Assembly: GCA_900551325.1 (NCBI GenBank)
Contig: URVM01000005.1
Location: 179,533 to 243,532 of the forward strand
Reading direction: 5' to 3'
Source: an uncultured Eubacteriales bacterium
GTDB lineage: Bacteria > Bacillota > Clostridia > Lachnospirales > Cellulosilyticaceae
Length of the DNA stretch: 64,000 nt
Position numbers and translations under genes: made by a program. The notes beneath the pieces were generated by a model. That model saw only the letters and a program-made list of their open reading frames with translations, made no database searches and was not told the DNA's origin. Each line of letters starts with the position of its first letter. The stretch's first letter is position 1. Of the stretch, positions 35,359-44,787 are shown one piece after another.

Positions 35359-35880
35359 ATGAACAGAAAAACTTCATTAAACATTAGAAAGCTAACCCTT
35401 TCAGGACTGCTGATTGCACTAGGTGTTGTATGTGCTTCTTTCTATATTCCTATTGGGGCTGCTAAATGCTTTCCTATTCAACACATGGTAAATGTTATAG
35501 CAGGTGTCCTACTTGGTCCTGTATATAGCATTTTAATTGCTTTTTGTATCTCATGTATTCGCTTACTTACAGGTACTGGTACACTTTTAGCCTTTCCTGG
35601 AAGTATGATTGGTGCTTTCTGCTGTGGTCTCATTTTTTATCGTTTTCACAAACTTTCTTTAGCTTATCTAGGGGAACTTATTGGTACAGGTTTTTTAGGT
35701 GGGCTTTTGGCCTTCCCTATAGCTACTTTAATCATGGGTAAAGAAGCTGCTTTGTTCGCTTACGTTATACCTTTTATGATTAGTTCTATTGTAGGTGCAA
35801 CAATCTCTATTATAACCTTAAAAGCACTTACAAAAACTAAAGTTTGGCAGGAGTGGTTCGTATATCTGCAACACTCTTAA
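35359..35880 (+). CDS. thiW: ThiW, thiamine-precursor energy-coupling-factor S component
   Basis: 173 residues from the ATG at 35359, with AAGGAG upstream; a longer frame from 35245 runs through the riboswitch and is not a real start. Five to six membrane helices. ThiW signatures: LTLSGLLIALGVVCASFYIP, AAKCFPIQHMVNVIAGVLLG and FPGSMIGAFCCGLIFYR. The protein is the substrate-capture subunit of an ECF importer for the thiazole moiety of thiamine, using an energising module encoded elsewhere. Control by the TPP riboswitch just upstream confirms the thiamine link. Confidence 0.95.
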   Translation: MNRKTSLNIRKLTLSGLLIALGVVCASFYIPIGAAKCFPIQHMVNVIAGVLLGPVYSILIAFCISCIRLLTGTGTLLAFPGSMIGAFCCGLIFYRFHKLSLAYLGELIGTGFLGGLLAFPIATLIMGKEAALFAYVIPFMISSIVGATISIITLKALTKTKVWQEWFVYLQHS

Positions 35881-35969
35881 ATTATATAAAACGTATCCCC
35901 CTCTTATCTCTTGCATTAAACACTCCGTGTCTTAACACAACTCTAACTCTTGTAGCAATTGATGACATT

Positions 35970-36016
35970 ATAAAAGAGCATAAGTCCTTTATTTCTATGA
36001 CTTATACTCTTTTATA
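35970..36016. terminator. bidirectional terminator after thiW
   Basis: Arms ATAAAAGAG-ATAAGTC and GACTTAT-CTCTTTTAT with A/T-rich ends on both sides, between convergent thiW and the gene ending at 36043. Confidence 0.72.
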
Positions 36017-36042
36017 TGATTATTATTTATCTCCCCTATAAT

Positions 36043-37137
36043 CTAATGATTCTTCAAATAAATCTTAAAACCTTCTTCATACAAATCTCTAGGTGATGTA
36101 ATTCCATCTAAATATAATTCATTATATATAGTATAGAAGTCACTCTCATAAAGAATATTCATATCATAACCAGCTCTATCTAATACTTTTTCATTCAAAA
36201 AAGTTACAAGAGTCTCTAATGACTGATATACTATTTCATCTGAGACATCATATGTATTGTGCTGCTCCCATAAATCGATTACTTCTGGCAATATTAAATG
36301 CATCCCCAGTTCATGACTAAACATATCCAGCATATCTTTTGATGAAGCAAATTGATAATAACATGAGTTTTTCCATAGACTTAAATTATTGTGACTAGGC
36401 CCATTTTCCCCTGCATAATATAAAACATATAAATAGTTATTGTAGTTATATTCGTAATTTGTAACCTCCTCCCATCTATTTATATAATTAAATTCTCCTA
36501 TCATTTGATTAAGTTCATTAGATTTTACACTTAACTCCTTCTGAATAAATGGCCATACCTGGGTTTTATAAGTATCAAAATTATTGATAAAGATCTTTTG
36601 GAACTTATAAAATACATCCTGACTGATTTTATTATTCAAAGTATCTATAGGTACTATAGCTTCTTTAAGATAAGCCTCTATATAAATATCCTCTTTTGTT
36701 TCTAAAAATAGATTTACTGATTTAAAATAGTTCTCCCATTCTATTGTAGTTTGGAAATTATTTAAGGCAGGAATAAAAAATAAATAATAGGTCAGTACAC
36801 CTTTATTAATTCCATAAAAAGACATCATCTCCTTATGTTCTATTAAAAATTCTCTATCTCCTTTGTTTACTGTATCTGAATAATGTTTAGTATACTCCTC
36901 ATCTTTAAAACCTGCCTGTGCCAAAGTATATAAATGTACTACATAATTTATCCCTATTTCTTGTGATATCATAATTTGCTTCTTAGGAGTATGTACTGTA
37001 ACTCTCTTATTATCTAAACTATTATTTGATTGATTCCTATTTGTTTTATTATAATTCAAATTTTGTCTCAGTATAAATACACTTATACTTATCGCTATAA
37101 GTATAGTCACTCCCATAATAACCTTATTTTTATACAC
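36043..37137 (-). CDS. unknown membrane-anchored exported protein, 364 aa
   Basis: I do not recognise the family. A short N-terminus leads into one membrane helix (VIMGVTILIAISISVFIL, residues 6-24), after which the chain is hydrophilic, rich in Asn, Tyr, Glu and Lys, and mostly helical; it should lie outside the membrane. It contains HELGMH, which is not the HExxH zinc-protease signature because the second His is one position off. Its codon use and A+T content look like its neighbours. It is alone, facing thiW. Confidence 0.7.
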   Translation of the reverse strand: MYKNKVIMGVTILIAISISVFILRQNLNYNKTNRNQSNNSLDNKRVTVHTPKKQIMISQEIGINYVVHLYTLAQAGFKDEEYTKHYSDTVNKGDREFLIEHKEMMSFYGINKGVLTYYLFFIPALNNFQTTIEWENYFKSVNLFLETKEDIYIEAYLKEAIVPIDTLNNKISQDVFYKFQKIFINNFDTYKTQVWPFIQKELSVKSNELNQMIGEFNYINRWEEVTNYEYNYNNYLYVLYYAGENGPSHNNLSLWKNSCYYQFASSKDMLDMFSHELGMHLILPEVIDLWEQHNTYDVSDEIVYQSLETLVTFLNEKVLDRAGYDMNILYESDFYTIYNELYLDGITSPRDLYEEGFKIYLKNH

Positions 37138-37211
37138 CGCTTCCCCTCTCCCATCTTATCACTACATTAAACACTAATTTTACTTAATATTTCTATTATA
37201 CATTAGTTTAT

Positions 37212-37247
37212 ATAATAAAACCCACCTATAATGATTTTAGGTGGGTT
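37212..37247 (-). terminator. terminator after hemerythrin gene
   Basis: Arms AACCCACCTA and TAGGTGGGTT with leftward TTTTATTATA tail, directly past the stop at 37256. Confidence 0.82.
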
Positions 37248-37255
37248 GCTTATTA

Positions 37256-38425
37256 TTAGTCGTTATATTTGTCTTCTAATCCTTCTAGAATCCTAATGTA
37301 TTTTTCTTGAATCCCTTTAAGCTGGGCTTCTTTTTCAAAGGCTATGGTCTTTGCATTTACATCTTCTAAAATTTCAACGGGTAGTTTACGTTCTCCAAAG
37401 CTATAAACCACTTCATTTTCCTTACTGATGTGTCTTTCTAAAAGATTTGTATAACCTATTGCATGGGCAATCACATCTAGTTTACTTTCTTCATTACCTG
37501 CTTTAAGACTTTCTAGTGCTTCTTCTAAATCTTTTATATAGAGTCTACCTAAATCATGTTCTACATACATTCCATTACGTATAAGTTTAATACCTAACTC
37601 TCCTAGATGACTCTCCATGTATTTAAAAAGAAATTGTTCTTCTTTCCCATGATGATGGGTATCAGCATAGTTTCTAATGAAATCTATTATATCGTTAAAA
37701 TCTTCATAGCTTATACTGTCTTCTTTTAACAATTTAAGACAAGCTCTACGTACTACTTTTAGCATACGTCTAATGTTTTCGTGTTCTTCTACCATAATTT
37801 CAACACTGGTTTTACTTTTTTTTAATATGGCATAAGTTACTTCATCTAAGTTTTCAAAAGTTTCATTGCCACCTTCTACAAAGCCCTTTAACCAAGCTTC
37901 TCTCAACTTATAATAATAACCTACATCTCCTCCTACTTCATTCCAATAAGGAGCGTGTACACATTTATTTCTTCTCCATACTACTTTCTCTTCACTATCT
38001 TCTATTAGATCATTTACATGATCACATGGCATTCCATCAATTAATGTATCACTTACAGCTTTATAAAGTTCTCTTACACTTAAATCCTCATCTATACTAC
38101 TTCTTTTTGCTTTTCCCTTTTCATAAAAGAGTGTTTCTAGTGTGGTAATTGCACTTTCATCACCCTCTAGAATCTGTGTCACACTATATGCCAGTTTATA
38201 TTCTGTAAGAGAAACTTGTTCTTGTAACCATCCATGAATATTGCTTTCATCTATTACTTCTTCTAATGGACTCTTTTGTGTTAATCCATATTTCTCATTT
38301 AATATTGGCTCTAATTCTAACTGCCATTTTTCTTTTCCTAATTTAACTATACTCTCAACAAATTCTTGTTGTACTTGTATTTTATTATATAACCAATAAT
38401 GTATTGGACCTAAAAAACGACTCAT
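37256..38425 (-). CDS. hemerythrin-domain protein with unknown N-terminal domain
   Basis: 389 residues. The C-terminal ~180 residues are an HHE/hemerythrin four-helix domain with iron ligands in MVEEHENIRRML, DTHHHGKEEQFLF, YVEHDLGRLY and ERHISKENEVVY, so it should bind oxygen or nitric oxide at a di-iron site. The N-terminal ~190 residues form a separate domain that I do not recognise (KLGKEKWQLELEPILNEKYG, WRRNKCVHAPYWNEVGGDVG, with several Cys and His that could bind a metal). The pairing suggests a sensor or detoxifier of oxygen or NO in an anaerobe. Monocistronic. Confidence 0.86.
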   Translation of the reverse strand: MSRFLGPIHYWLYNKIQVQQEFVESIVKLGKEKWQLELEPILNEKYGLTQKSPLEEVIDESNIHGWLQEQVSLTEYKLAYSVTQILEGDESAITTLETLFYEKGKAKRSSIDEDLSVRELYKAVSDTLIDGMPCDHVNDLIEDSEEKVVWRRNKCVHAPYWNEVGGDVGYYYKLREAWLKGFVEGGNETFENLDEVTYAILKKSKTSVEIMVEEHENIRRMLKVVRRACLKLLKEDSISYEDFNDIIDFIRNYADTHHHGKEEQFLFKYMESHLGELGIKLIRNGMYVEHDLGRLYIKDLEEALESLKAGNEESKLDVIAHAIGYTNLLERHISKENEVVYSFGERKLPVEILEDVNAKTIAFEKEAQLKGIQEKYIRILEGLEDKYND

Positions 38426-38546
38426 ATAAATCTCCTTATATCCTTTATTTATTAAGAACCTTACCCTTAATATGTCCTTAGTATACTATAGATTTTCATA
38501 TGATTATGTTTCCATGGCTACAAAATATAATTTTTGAAAAGAAAAA

Positions 38547-39056
38547 TTAATCCATTCCATCTTTTCCATCATAGGCTAATACTAAATTACCTCCACCTTC
38601 TTCATCGTCCCATCTTACATTTGCACTTGGTATGCCACAAGGAAAAACTGTTTCAATAATTACAGTTTGATTCTCCACTTTATCAGCATGGATAATAACT
38701 TCTTTATCTACAAAATTAAATTCACCCTCTTCATTCTCAATAAATTCCACCCGCACACTACGTAGATTAGTAATCTTCCCCTCTACTTTCAGTTCCAGAT
38801 ATTCTCCCTCACCAATCCCTTTAAAAAACAAGGTATTAGGATCATTTCTTGAAGGTGGCATACTCCCATATTCCTCTACATAAACCCTTGTTTTCTGATC
38901 TTCGTGTCTAGTGTTATCTTCTTCTAATCTCTGTTTTTCAACCTGTAATGCTTGATTACTTCGTTCTAATTCTTCCACTTTACTTACATGATTACATCCT
39001 GTAAATAGTCCACTTATCATTATTAAAATTATTCCTATCTCATATATTTTCCTCAT
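38547..39056 (-). CDS. small lipoprotein with coiled-coil segment
   Basis: 169 residues. Lipobox LFTGC (Cys 21) after a signal peptide. A coiled-coil stretch (VEELERSNQALQVEKQRLEE) of about 30 residues spaces a beta-rich C-terminal domain with VRVEFIENEEGEFNFVDKEV from the membrane. No family recognised. It follows the methyltransferase gene leftward by 50 bp. Confidence 0.75.
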   Translation of the reverse strand: MRKIYEIGIILIMISGLFTGCNHVSKVEELERSNQALQVEKQRLEEDNTRHEDQKTRVYVEEYGSMPPSRNDPNTLFFKGIGEGEYLELKVEGKITNLRSVRVEFIENEEGEFNFVDKEVIIHADKVENQTVIIETVFPCGIPSANVRWDDEEGGGNLVLAYDGKDGMD

Positions 39057-39106
39057 ACTCTCCCCTTTCTATAACACACCATTAATATCCCATTCAAATT
39101 TTCCTA

Positions 39107-39742
39107 TTAAAAGTTTTCTTTAAATTTACCCTCAACATACATTAAATCAAATGTAGCCTTAATAAGTTCTCGTCTTTCTATTTCAATGCCATTTTCTTGT
39201 AGGAAATTACAATAAGCTTCTAAATCCCACTTTGAATAAGTTCTAAAACCCACTCTCTCCATAAATTTTCTTACTAACTTATTCTTACTTCCTGAAATAC
39301 TTGTAAAAGTTGGAGCAATAATAAGTCCACCTTTCTTAAGTACCTTTTTAATATTTTCTATTACTATCTCAGGTTCAGGTATAACATGTAATCCATTAGC
39401 TATAATAACTATGTCAAAACTATTTTCCTCATATGTTAAATTACAAGCATCCATTACTTCAAAATAGATAGAGGATGAATAAGATTTCTTCTGAGCAATA
39501 TGAATCATATCTTCCGAGTAATCTGTAGCTCTAACTTCTCTTACATACTGACAAATATGAAGAGCAATTTCACCTGTACCTGTTGCTAGTTCTAAAACCC
39601 TCATTTCCGGATTTAACCTAGATCTAATTAAATCGTACATAATTTCATATGCCTTAGCATCCTTTTTCATAAATAGGTCATATACCTTCGCCATTCTACC
39701 CCAAAACTCAATGTTATTTGGCATCTTAGCCTTTTCTTTCAT
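39107..39742 (-). CDS. class I SAM-dependent methyltransferase (Methyltransf_11 type)
   Basis: 211 residues from the ATG at 39742 (MKEKAKMPNNIEFWGRMAKV), which has GAGGG in front; a longer frame to 39814 begins inside the terminator of the flotillin gene. The SAM-binding motif is VLELATGTGEIALHI, followed by ATDYSEDMIHIAQKK, the acid loop EVMDACNLTYEENSFD and IANGLHVIPEPE. This resembles ubiquinone/menaquinone-type methyltransferases but the substrate is unknown in a non-respiring anaerobe. Confidence 0.87.
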   Translation of the reverse strand: MKEKAKMPNNIEFWGRMAKVYDLFMKKDAKAYEIMYDLIRSRLNPEMRVLELATGTGEIALHICQYVREVRATDYSEDMIHIAQKKSYSSSIYFEVMDACNLTYEENSFDIVIIANGLHVIPEPEIVIENIKKVLKKGGLIIAPTFTSISGSKNKLVRKFMERVGFRTYSKWDLEAYCNFLQENGIEIERRELIKATFDLMYVEGKFKENF

Positions 39743-39800
39743 CCACTTTCCCTCATCATTTCTATATACTTTTTCCTTACTTATTCTCTGTATATAAAGT

Positions 39801-39837
39801 AAATCCCAGTACATAAGTCTATAATGTACTGGGATTT
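39801..39837 (-). terminator. terminator after flotillin gene
   Basis: Perfect 14-bp arms AAATCCCAGTACAT and ATGTACTGGGATTT. Lies between the flotillin and methyltransferase genes. Confidence 0.8.
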
Positions 39838-39873
39838 GCCTCTATTCATACTTTATTTCCCGGAAAATAAATT

Positions 39874-41283
39874 TTATTCTTCTTTACTTACAATACCTTT
39901 TACTACATCAACAAGGTTAATACCTGTAAGTGAGTTTACAACCTCTGGAAGCTGAGATACAATATTGGTTACGCTTTTTGTTACTTTGCTAGCGCCCCCT
40001 CCATCACCATTGTCAATAACCACAATTTTTTCTGTCTTACTAAGTGGCTCAGATATAGCTTTTGCAATGTCTGGAAGTTTAGAAGTAAGCATTTCTACAA
40101 TAGCTGCTTCTCCGTATTGTTTATAAGCTTCTGCTTTTTCTTTCATAGCTTCTGCTTCTGCCTTCATAGCAAATGCTGTTGCTTCACCTTTAAGTTTAAT
40201 AGCTTCTGCTTCCGCTTGACCACGTAATCTAATACTTTGAGCTTCTGCCTCTGCTCTTTTAATCATTTCAATACGCTGCGCTTCTGCTTGTTGCTCAATA
40301 CGGTATTTATCTGCTTCTGAACTTTTTTCAATTTTAAACTTATCTGCTTCAGCTACTTTTCTAATAGTTGCTTCTAGCTCTTGCTCACGTTTTTTAGCTT
40401 GTTGTTGTGCGATTTCTGTTTGACGTTGCTCTTCAAAAAGTTCTGCATTTTTCAGACCTTCAATAACTTGTTTTTTTACAATGTTTTCTTCTACTTGGTA
40501 TGCAAGGTCAGCTTTAGCTTGTGCACGTTTTTCTTGTTCTTTATACTCTTGAACTTTTAATTCTTTTTCTTTTTCAGCACGTGCAATTTCTGTTTCAGCA
40601 ATAATTTGTGCTTCACGTCCTGCACGTTTAGCTTCTGCTGTACGTTGCATTTGTTCTCTTTGTGCTTCTGCTTCCGCAACAGCTGCATTCTTCTTAACTT
40701 CTGCAATTTGTCTTGCACCAAGTGCTTTTAAGTAACCTTGTTGATCATCAATATCACGAATAGTAAATGTATTAATTTCAAGACCCATTCTTTCAAGGTC
40801 TGCTTTAGCTACACTTTCAACTTGATTTGCAAACATTTCCCTATCTTTATAAATTTCTTCTATAGTCATTTTTGAGATGATCTCACGGAGTTTACCTTCT
40901 AAAACATCTTGAACTGTGGATTTAATCACTTGAATGGTTTCTTTTTCTTTACCTGTATTAAACTGCTCCATAGCTTGTAAAATACATTCTTTTTCTGATC
41001 TAATTTTAATGATAGCAACCCCATCTGTATCTATTGGTACCCCATTACTATCTAATGAACCGAAAGTTTTAATTTCAACTTTCATATTTTCTAAAGAAAT
41101 TTTATCACATTGTTCGAAAATAGGAATAACTACACCACCTGCACCACTAATGACACGTTTTTTAAGACCTGTTACTACAATAGCTTTATCTTGAGGTGCT
41201 TTCTTCCATAAAAGTGCAATAAGTAATAAAACGACTAAGATGCCACTTAAAATACAAATTAACATAAAAAGTGCTGGATTCAT
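39874..41283 (-). CDS. floT: flotillin-like membrane scaffold protein
   Basis: 469 residues. One N-terminal membrane helix (LFMLICILSGILVVLLLIAL), an SPFH/band-7 domain (about 25-190) and a long Ala/Glu/Lys/Gln-rich coiled coil with repeated EAEA heptads (about 190-400), then a C-terminal oligomerisation region GEAAIVEMLTSKLPDIAKAI. Flotillins form membrane microdomains that gather signalling and secretion proteins. Length and order fit the YuaG/FloT group rather than the shorter FloA. Alone between terminators. Confidence 0.93.
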   Translation of the reverse strand: MNPALFMLICILSGILVVLLLIALLWKKAPQDKAIVVTGLKKRVISGAGGVVIPIFEQCDKISLENMKVEIKTFGSLDSNGVPIDTDGVAIIKIRSEKECILQAMEQFNTGKEKETIQVIKSTVQDVLEGKLREIISKMTIEEIYKDREMFANQVESVAKADLERMGLEINTFTIRDIDDQQGYLKALGARQIAEVKKNAAVAEAEAQREQMQRTAEAKRAGREAQIIAETEIARAEKEKELKVQEYKEQEKRAQAKADLAYQVEENIVKKQVIEGLKNAELFEEQRQTEIAQQQAKKREQELEATIRKVAEADKFKIEKSSEADKYRIEQQAEAQRIEMIKRAEAEAQSIRLRGQAEAEAIKLKGEATAFAMKAEAEAMKEKAEAYKQYGEAAIVEMLTSKLPDIAKAISEPLSKTEKIVVIDNGDGGGASKVTKSVTNIVSQLPEVVNSLTGINLVDVVKGIVSKEE

Positions 41284-41399
41284 TTTTTCTAATTCCCCCT
41301 AAGTTTTTATTTACATTCTTTCTATTAGTTCTTCTAGAGTTTGAATGACTCCATATCCCTCCTACCATTCTATAATATTTAGAATATAATTAAATTATA

Positions 41400-41432
41400 C
41401 AAAAAAGGGTCTGCAAAAGCAAACCCTTTAAT
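41400..41432 (-). terminator. sigH terminator
   Basis: Arms AAAGGGT and ACCCTTT plus inner TGC pairing, then leftward TTTTTTGT. It overlaps the end of the sigH reading frame and closes the cys-sigH operon. Confidence 0.72.
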
Positions 41433-42042
41433 TTAAATTTTCACTCAATTTTCTTTTTATACGTTGTAATGCATTATCAATAGACTTGACCGGCTTACCC
41501 ATATGCAGTGCAATTTCATGGTAGTTTTGCCCTCTTGTATGAGCCTTTAAAACCTTCCATTCAAAGTCACTTAATTTTTCTTTCATCTGTCTTTTAAGAA
41601 GTGCTAAATCTTCTTGATGAATCATCATTTCTTCTGGATTATGGTTTACACTATCTTTTAAAGTATCCATAAGGGTAATTTGGTCATCCTCTTCCCCACC
41701 TATAGGAAGATTAAGGGAAATACTTGTATTGAGTGGCATATGTTTTTGCCTAGTAGCTGTCTTAAATGCGGTACTAACCTGCCTTGTAATACATAAAGTT
41801 GCAAATGACTTAAAACTTGTATCTTTACTTGGGTTATAGTCACAAATAGCTTTAAATAACCCAATCATACCTTCTTGAATAAGATCTTCTACATCTGCTC
41901 CAACAAAAAAGTTAGACCTAATCTTTTTTCTTACAAAAGGTTTATAGCGTTTTACAAGTATGTCTATAGAGGCACTATCTCCATTTTGATAGGCTTTTAT
42001 AAGTTGTTCATCGGTTAAGACCTCAGCTGTTTGCACTCTCAT
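41428..42042 (-). CDS. sigH: RNA polymerase sigma-H factor (early sporulation/stationary phase)
   Basis: 204 residues, full-length SigH. Region 2 is seen as DVEDLIQEGMIGLFKAICDY and FKSFATLCITRQVSTAF; region 4 as LSDFEWKVLKAHTRGQNYHE followed by PVKSIDNALQRIKRKL. It directs transcription of early sporulation and competence genes. Genomic order cysS-mrnC-rlmB-sigH is the standard Firmicute arrangement, which supports the assignment. Last gene of the run. Confidence 0.93.
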   Translation of the reverse strand: MRVQTAEVLTDEQLIKAYQNGDSASIDILVKRYKPFVRKKIRSNFFVGADVEDLIQEGMIGLFKAICDYNPSKDTSFKSFATLCITRQVSTAFKTATRQKHMPLNTSISLNLPIGGEEDDQITLMDTLKDSVNHNPEEMMIHQEDLALLKRQMKEKLSDFEWKVLKAHTRGQNYHEIALHMGKPVKSIDNALQRIKRKLSENLN

Positions 42043-42076
42043 CCCCTCCTTAGTCTATATTCCACTATTTTATACC

Positions 42077-43153
42077 TTAAAAATGGCGTTGTCTTACAAC
42101 TTCATAAGCTAAAATACTAGCGGCTACAGATGCATTAAGAGAAGTTACTTTTCCGTACATTGGAATACGTACTACAAAATCACATTTGCTTTTAACATTT
42201 CTAGATACGCCTTCCCCTTCACTTCCGATTACAATACCAATAGGTCCTCTTAAGTTGTCAGTATAGATAATTTCACCATCCATATCTGCACAAGCTACCC
42301 AAATACCTTTTGATTTAAGCTCTTCAATGGTTTGAGCAATATTTGCTACTTTTGCTACTTTTGTGTATTCAATAGCTCCAGCAGATGCTTTTGATACTGT
42401 AGATGTAAGGCCTACTGCTCTACGTTTAGAGATAATAATACCATGTACACCTGCATTGTGAGCTGAACGAATAATAGCTCCTAAGTTATGAGGATCTTGG
42501 ATATTTTCTAGAATTAAGATAAATGGATCTTCTCCTTTTGCCTTTGCATCATTTAAAATCTCATCAATCTCTACATATTTATGAGCACTTGCATAAGCAA
42601 CAACACCTTGATGTCTCTCTCCATTTGAAATTTCATCAAGCTTTGATTTTTCTACTTCTTGGATTACAATACCACGAGCTTTTGCATCTCCAATAATTTT
42701 TTTGATAGAGCCTTCTACTTGACCTTTTTGAATAAGAATCTTTTCAACATCTCTGCCTGATTTTAATACTTCTATAACTGAGTTTCTGCCAAAGAGTACG
42801 TTTTCATCAACTTCTACTGCTTGTACTTCTCCTTCAGCCATAGGCTTACGTCCACTAAATTTTTTGTTATAAGGTTTTTTACCTTGGTAACCTTTACTAG
42901 GTTGTGCTTTATTTGCTTCTGGTTTGTTAGTTACTTCAACTTCATTTATTGAAACTTCTTGAGTCTTTGCTACTGACTTTTTATCTTTTTGTGGCTTATT
43001 CGCTCCTTGTGGTTTACCTGTTCCTTGTGGTTTACCAGCACCTTGTGGTCTTTGACCGCCTTGTGGTTTGCCTGTATTTTTCTTATAATAAGGCTTTTTA
43101 TTTTCTTTTTTAGGCTCATTTTCTCTGTCTGCTTGATTTTGATCTAAATTCAT
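42077..43153 (-). CDS. rlmB: 23S rRNA 2'-O-ribose methyltransferase RlmB with long basic N-terminal tail
   Basis: 358 residues, about 100 longer than usual. The C-terminal ~245 are a normal SpoU/TrmH enzyme: FGRNSVIEVLKSGRDVEKI substrate domain, then LILENIQDPHNLGAIIRSAH, GIVIGSEGEGVSRNVKSKCD and IPMYGKVTSLNASVAASIL, the trefoil-knot motifs. The first ~110 residues are low-complexity Lys/Gly/Gln/Pro with repeats like GKPQGTGKPQGANKPQ, likely disordered and RNA-binding. It methylates G2251 of 23S rRNA. Placed between the SpoVB-like gene (5 bp) and sigH (34 bp). Confidence 0.92.
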   Translation of the reverse strand: MNLDQNQADRENEPKKENKKPYYKKNTGKPQGGQRPQGAGKPQGTGKPQGANKPQKDKKSVAKTQEVSINEVEVTNKPEANKAQPSKGYQGKKPYNKKFSGRKPMAEGEVQAVEVDENVLFGRNSVIEVLKSGRDVEKILIQKGQVEGSIKKIIGDAKARGIVIQEVEKSKLDEISNGERHQGVVAYASAHKYVEIDEILNDAKAKGEDPFILILENIQDPHNLGAIIRSAHNAGVHGIIISKRRAVGLTSTVSKASAGAIEYTKVAKVANIAQTIEELKSKGIWVACADMDGEIIYTDNLRGPIGIVIGSEGEGVSRNVKSKCDFVVRIPMYGKVTSLNASVAASILAYEVVRQRHF

Positions 43154-43158
43154 TCTGT

Positions 43159-44736
43159 TTAATTCTCCTTTTTCTTTTTGAGTTCTTGTAAGTCTTGTTT
43201 AGAGATTCCGCCTGTTAGGAAGATGACAATGAGATAAACGATTGCACCTACGCCTACAGCGCCTAGTGTCATAATTGCATTTTGTATTGTAGATGTTGCA
43301 TCTAATACATTTCCAAGTAAAGCATATGAAAAATATGCTGCTACACCCATTACTGCTGCCGCAATAAGTGGTTTAATAATAACTAACATTGTATTAAGTT
43401 TAAATCCTGTAAGTTTTTTTACAGCTAAGAAATTATATAAAGTAAATGCCGCGTAACCTGCTATAGATGATAAAGGTGCCCCCATTATACCTAAGCTACC
43501 TACTAAAATAATATTAAATATAGCTTTTACGACAGCCGCTATACCAATAGCTTGTACTGGAACCCACACTTTTCCTAAACCTTGAAGTACACCTGTCATA
43601 GCTTGACCAAGCATAATAAATGGAATACTAAAAGCTGATAAACGTAAAATAGGACCTCCTTGTAATGACTCTGGGAATAAGAATCCCATAACAGGTTCTG
43701 CAAGTACTGCAAGACCAATGGCTGCTGGTAATGAAATAAGTAGACCAAATCTAGAACCAAGCTCCATCTTATCTTGCATTTCTTTATGATCCTTACGTGC
43801 TACAGCCTCTGCAATAGCTGGTACTACACTTGTTACAAGTGCCATCCCAAAAGCAAGTGGTAAGTTCACGAGTGTTAAAGTATTTGTAAGCTGCCCAAAT
43901 AAGTCTGCCGCCATCTTTTGATCCATACCACCATTTACAAGTCCTGCTGTTACAATGGCAGAATCTAAAAAGTTCATCACTGAGTTAACTGCTGCACCAA
44001 TAGAAATGGGTATAGCAAGTACTAAGACAACTTTAGCTACACTTTTAAATGTAGTAGGAAGTACTTCTTTTGTTTGTGTTTCCATTTCTTCATAAATATC
44101 TTTTTTATGCTTAAGATAAAAAAGACCAAGTACTGCTGCGCCACATACACCACCTACAACTGACCCAAAAGATGCGCCACCTGCTGCATAGCCTACATTT
44201 GGCATGAAGAAATATGCAAGTCCTAAACCTGCTACAACACGTCCAAAGTTTTCTAAAACTTGAGAGATAGCTGTTGGTGCCATATTTTGCATACCTTGAA
44301 AATATCCTCGGTATACACCCATAATACAGACAAAAATTGGACTGAGTCCAAGTCCCCACAATGAATAAATGGTTTGTGGTTCCCATTTAAAAGTATTAAT
44401 TAATATAGGTGCGCCTAAGAAAAAGAAGGCTGATAATATCACACCTAAAATAATCATAAAACTCATCGTATGTTTAAAGATTAAGTGGGCTTCTTTATAT
44501 TGCCCCATAACCCTTTTTTCTGCCACCAATTTGGAAAGTGTTGATGGAATAGCAACAATAGCAATAGATGTTAAGAAGGTATAGATTGGATAACCGTATC
44601 CATAATATCCCATCCCTACATTTCCAATTAATGAACCCAGTGGTATTCTGAAAAAGGCACTTAATATTTTAGCAACAAGTGCTGCAATAGATAAGATGAG
44701 TGCCCCTTTTACAAATTTCCCTGTAGCCTTTGACAT
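43159..44736 (-). CDS. SpoVB/MurJ-like polysaccharide flippase
   Basis: 525 residues with about fourteen membrane helices, of the MOP exporter superfamily (polysaccharide biosynthesis/SpoVB). The N-terminus KGALILSIAALVAKILSAFF and PLGSLIGNVGMGYYGYGYPI, and later GVYRGYFQGMQNMAPTAISQ, are diagnostic for the SpoVB group, which moves lipid-linked cell-wall precursors, in sporulation or vegetative growth. Insertion of such a gene between mrnC and rlmB is common in Lachnospiraceae-type genomes as far as I know. The product name is secure, the exact lipid is not. Confidence 0.9.
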   Translation of the reverse strand: MSKATGKFVKGALILSIAALVAKILSAFFRIPLGSLIGNVGMGYYGYGYPIYTFLTSIAIVAIPSTLSKLVAEKRVMGQYKEAHLIFKHTMSFMIILGVILSAFFFLGAPILINTFKWEPQTIYSLWGLGLSPIFVCIMGVYRGYFQGMQNMAPTAISQVLENFGRVVAGLGLAYFFMPNVGYAAGGASFGSVVGGVCGAAVLGLFYLKHKKDIYEEMETQTKEVLPTTFKSVAKVVLVLAIPISIGAAVNSVMNFLDSAIVTAGLVNGGMDQKMAADLFGQLTNTLTLVNLPLAFGMALVTSVVPAIAEAVARKDHKEMQDKMELGSRFGLLISLPAAIGLAVLAEPVMGFLFPESLQGGPILRLSAFSIPFIMLGQAMTGVLQGLGKVWVPVQAIGIAAVVKAIFNIILVGSLGIMGAPLSSIAGYAAFTLYNFLAVKKLTGFKLNTMLVIIKPLIAAAVMGVAAYFSYALLGNVLDATSTIQNAIMTLGAVGVGAIVYLIVIFLTGGISKQDLQELKKKKEN

Positions 44737-44787
44737 AATTTCCTCCTTGGTAAAACACTTTATATTTCGGAATTTATATATGAATTA

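Noticed and set aside
36043..37137. HELGMH as a zinc-protease HExxH motif
   Set aside because: The second His is one position too far (HExxxH) and no downstream third ligand pattern is evident.
39107..39814. Longer methyltransferase starting at 39814
   Set aside because: That start lies within the terminator hairpin of the flotillin gene; the ATG at 39742 has a good ribosome site.
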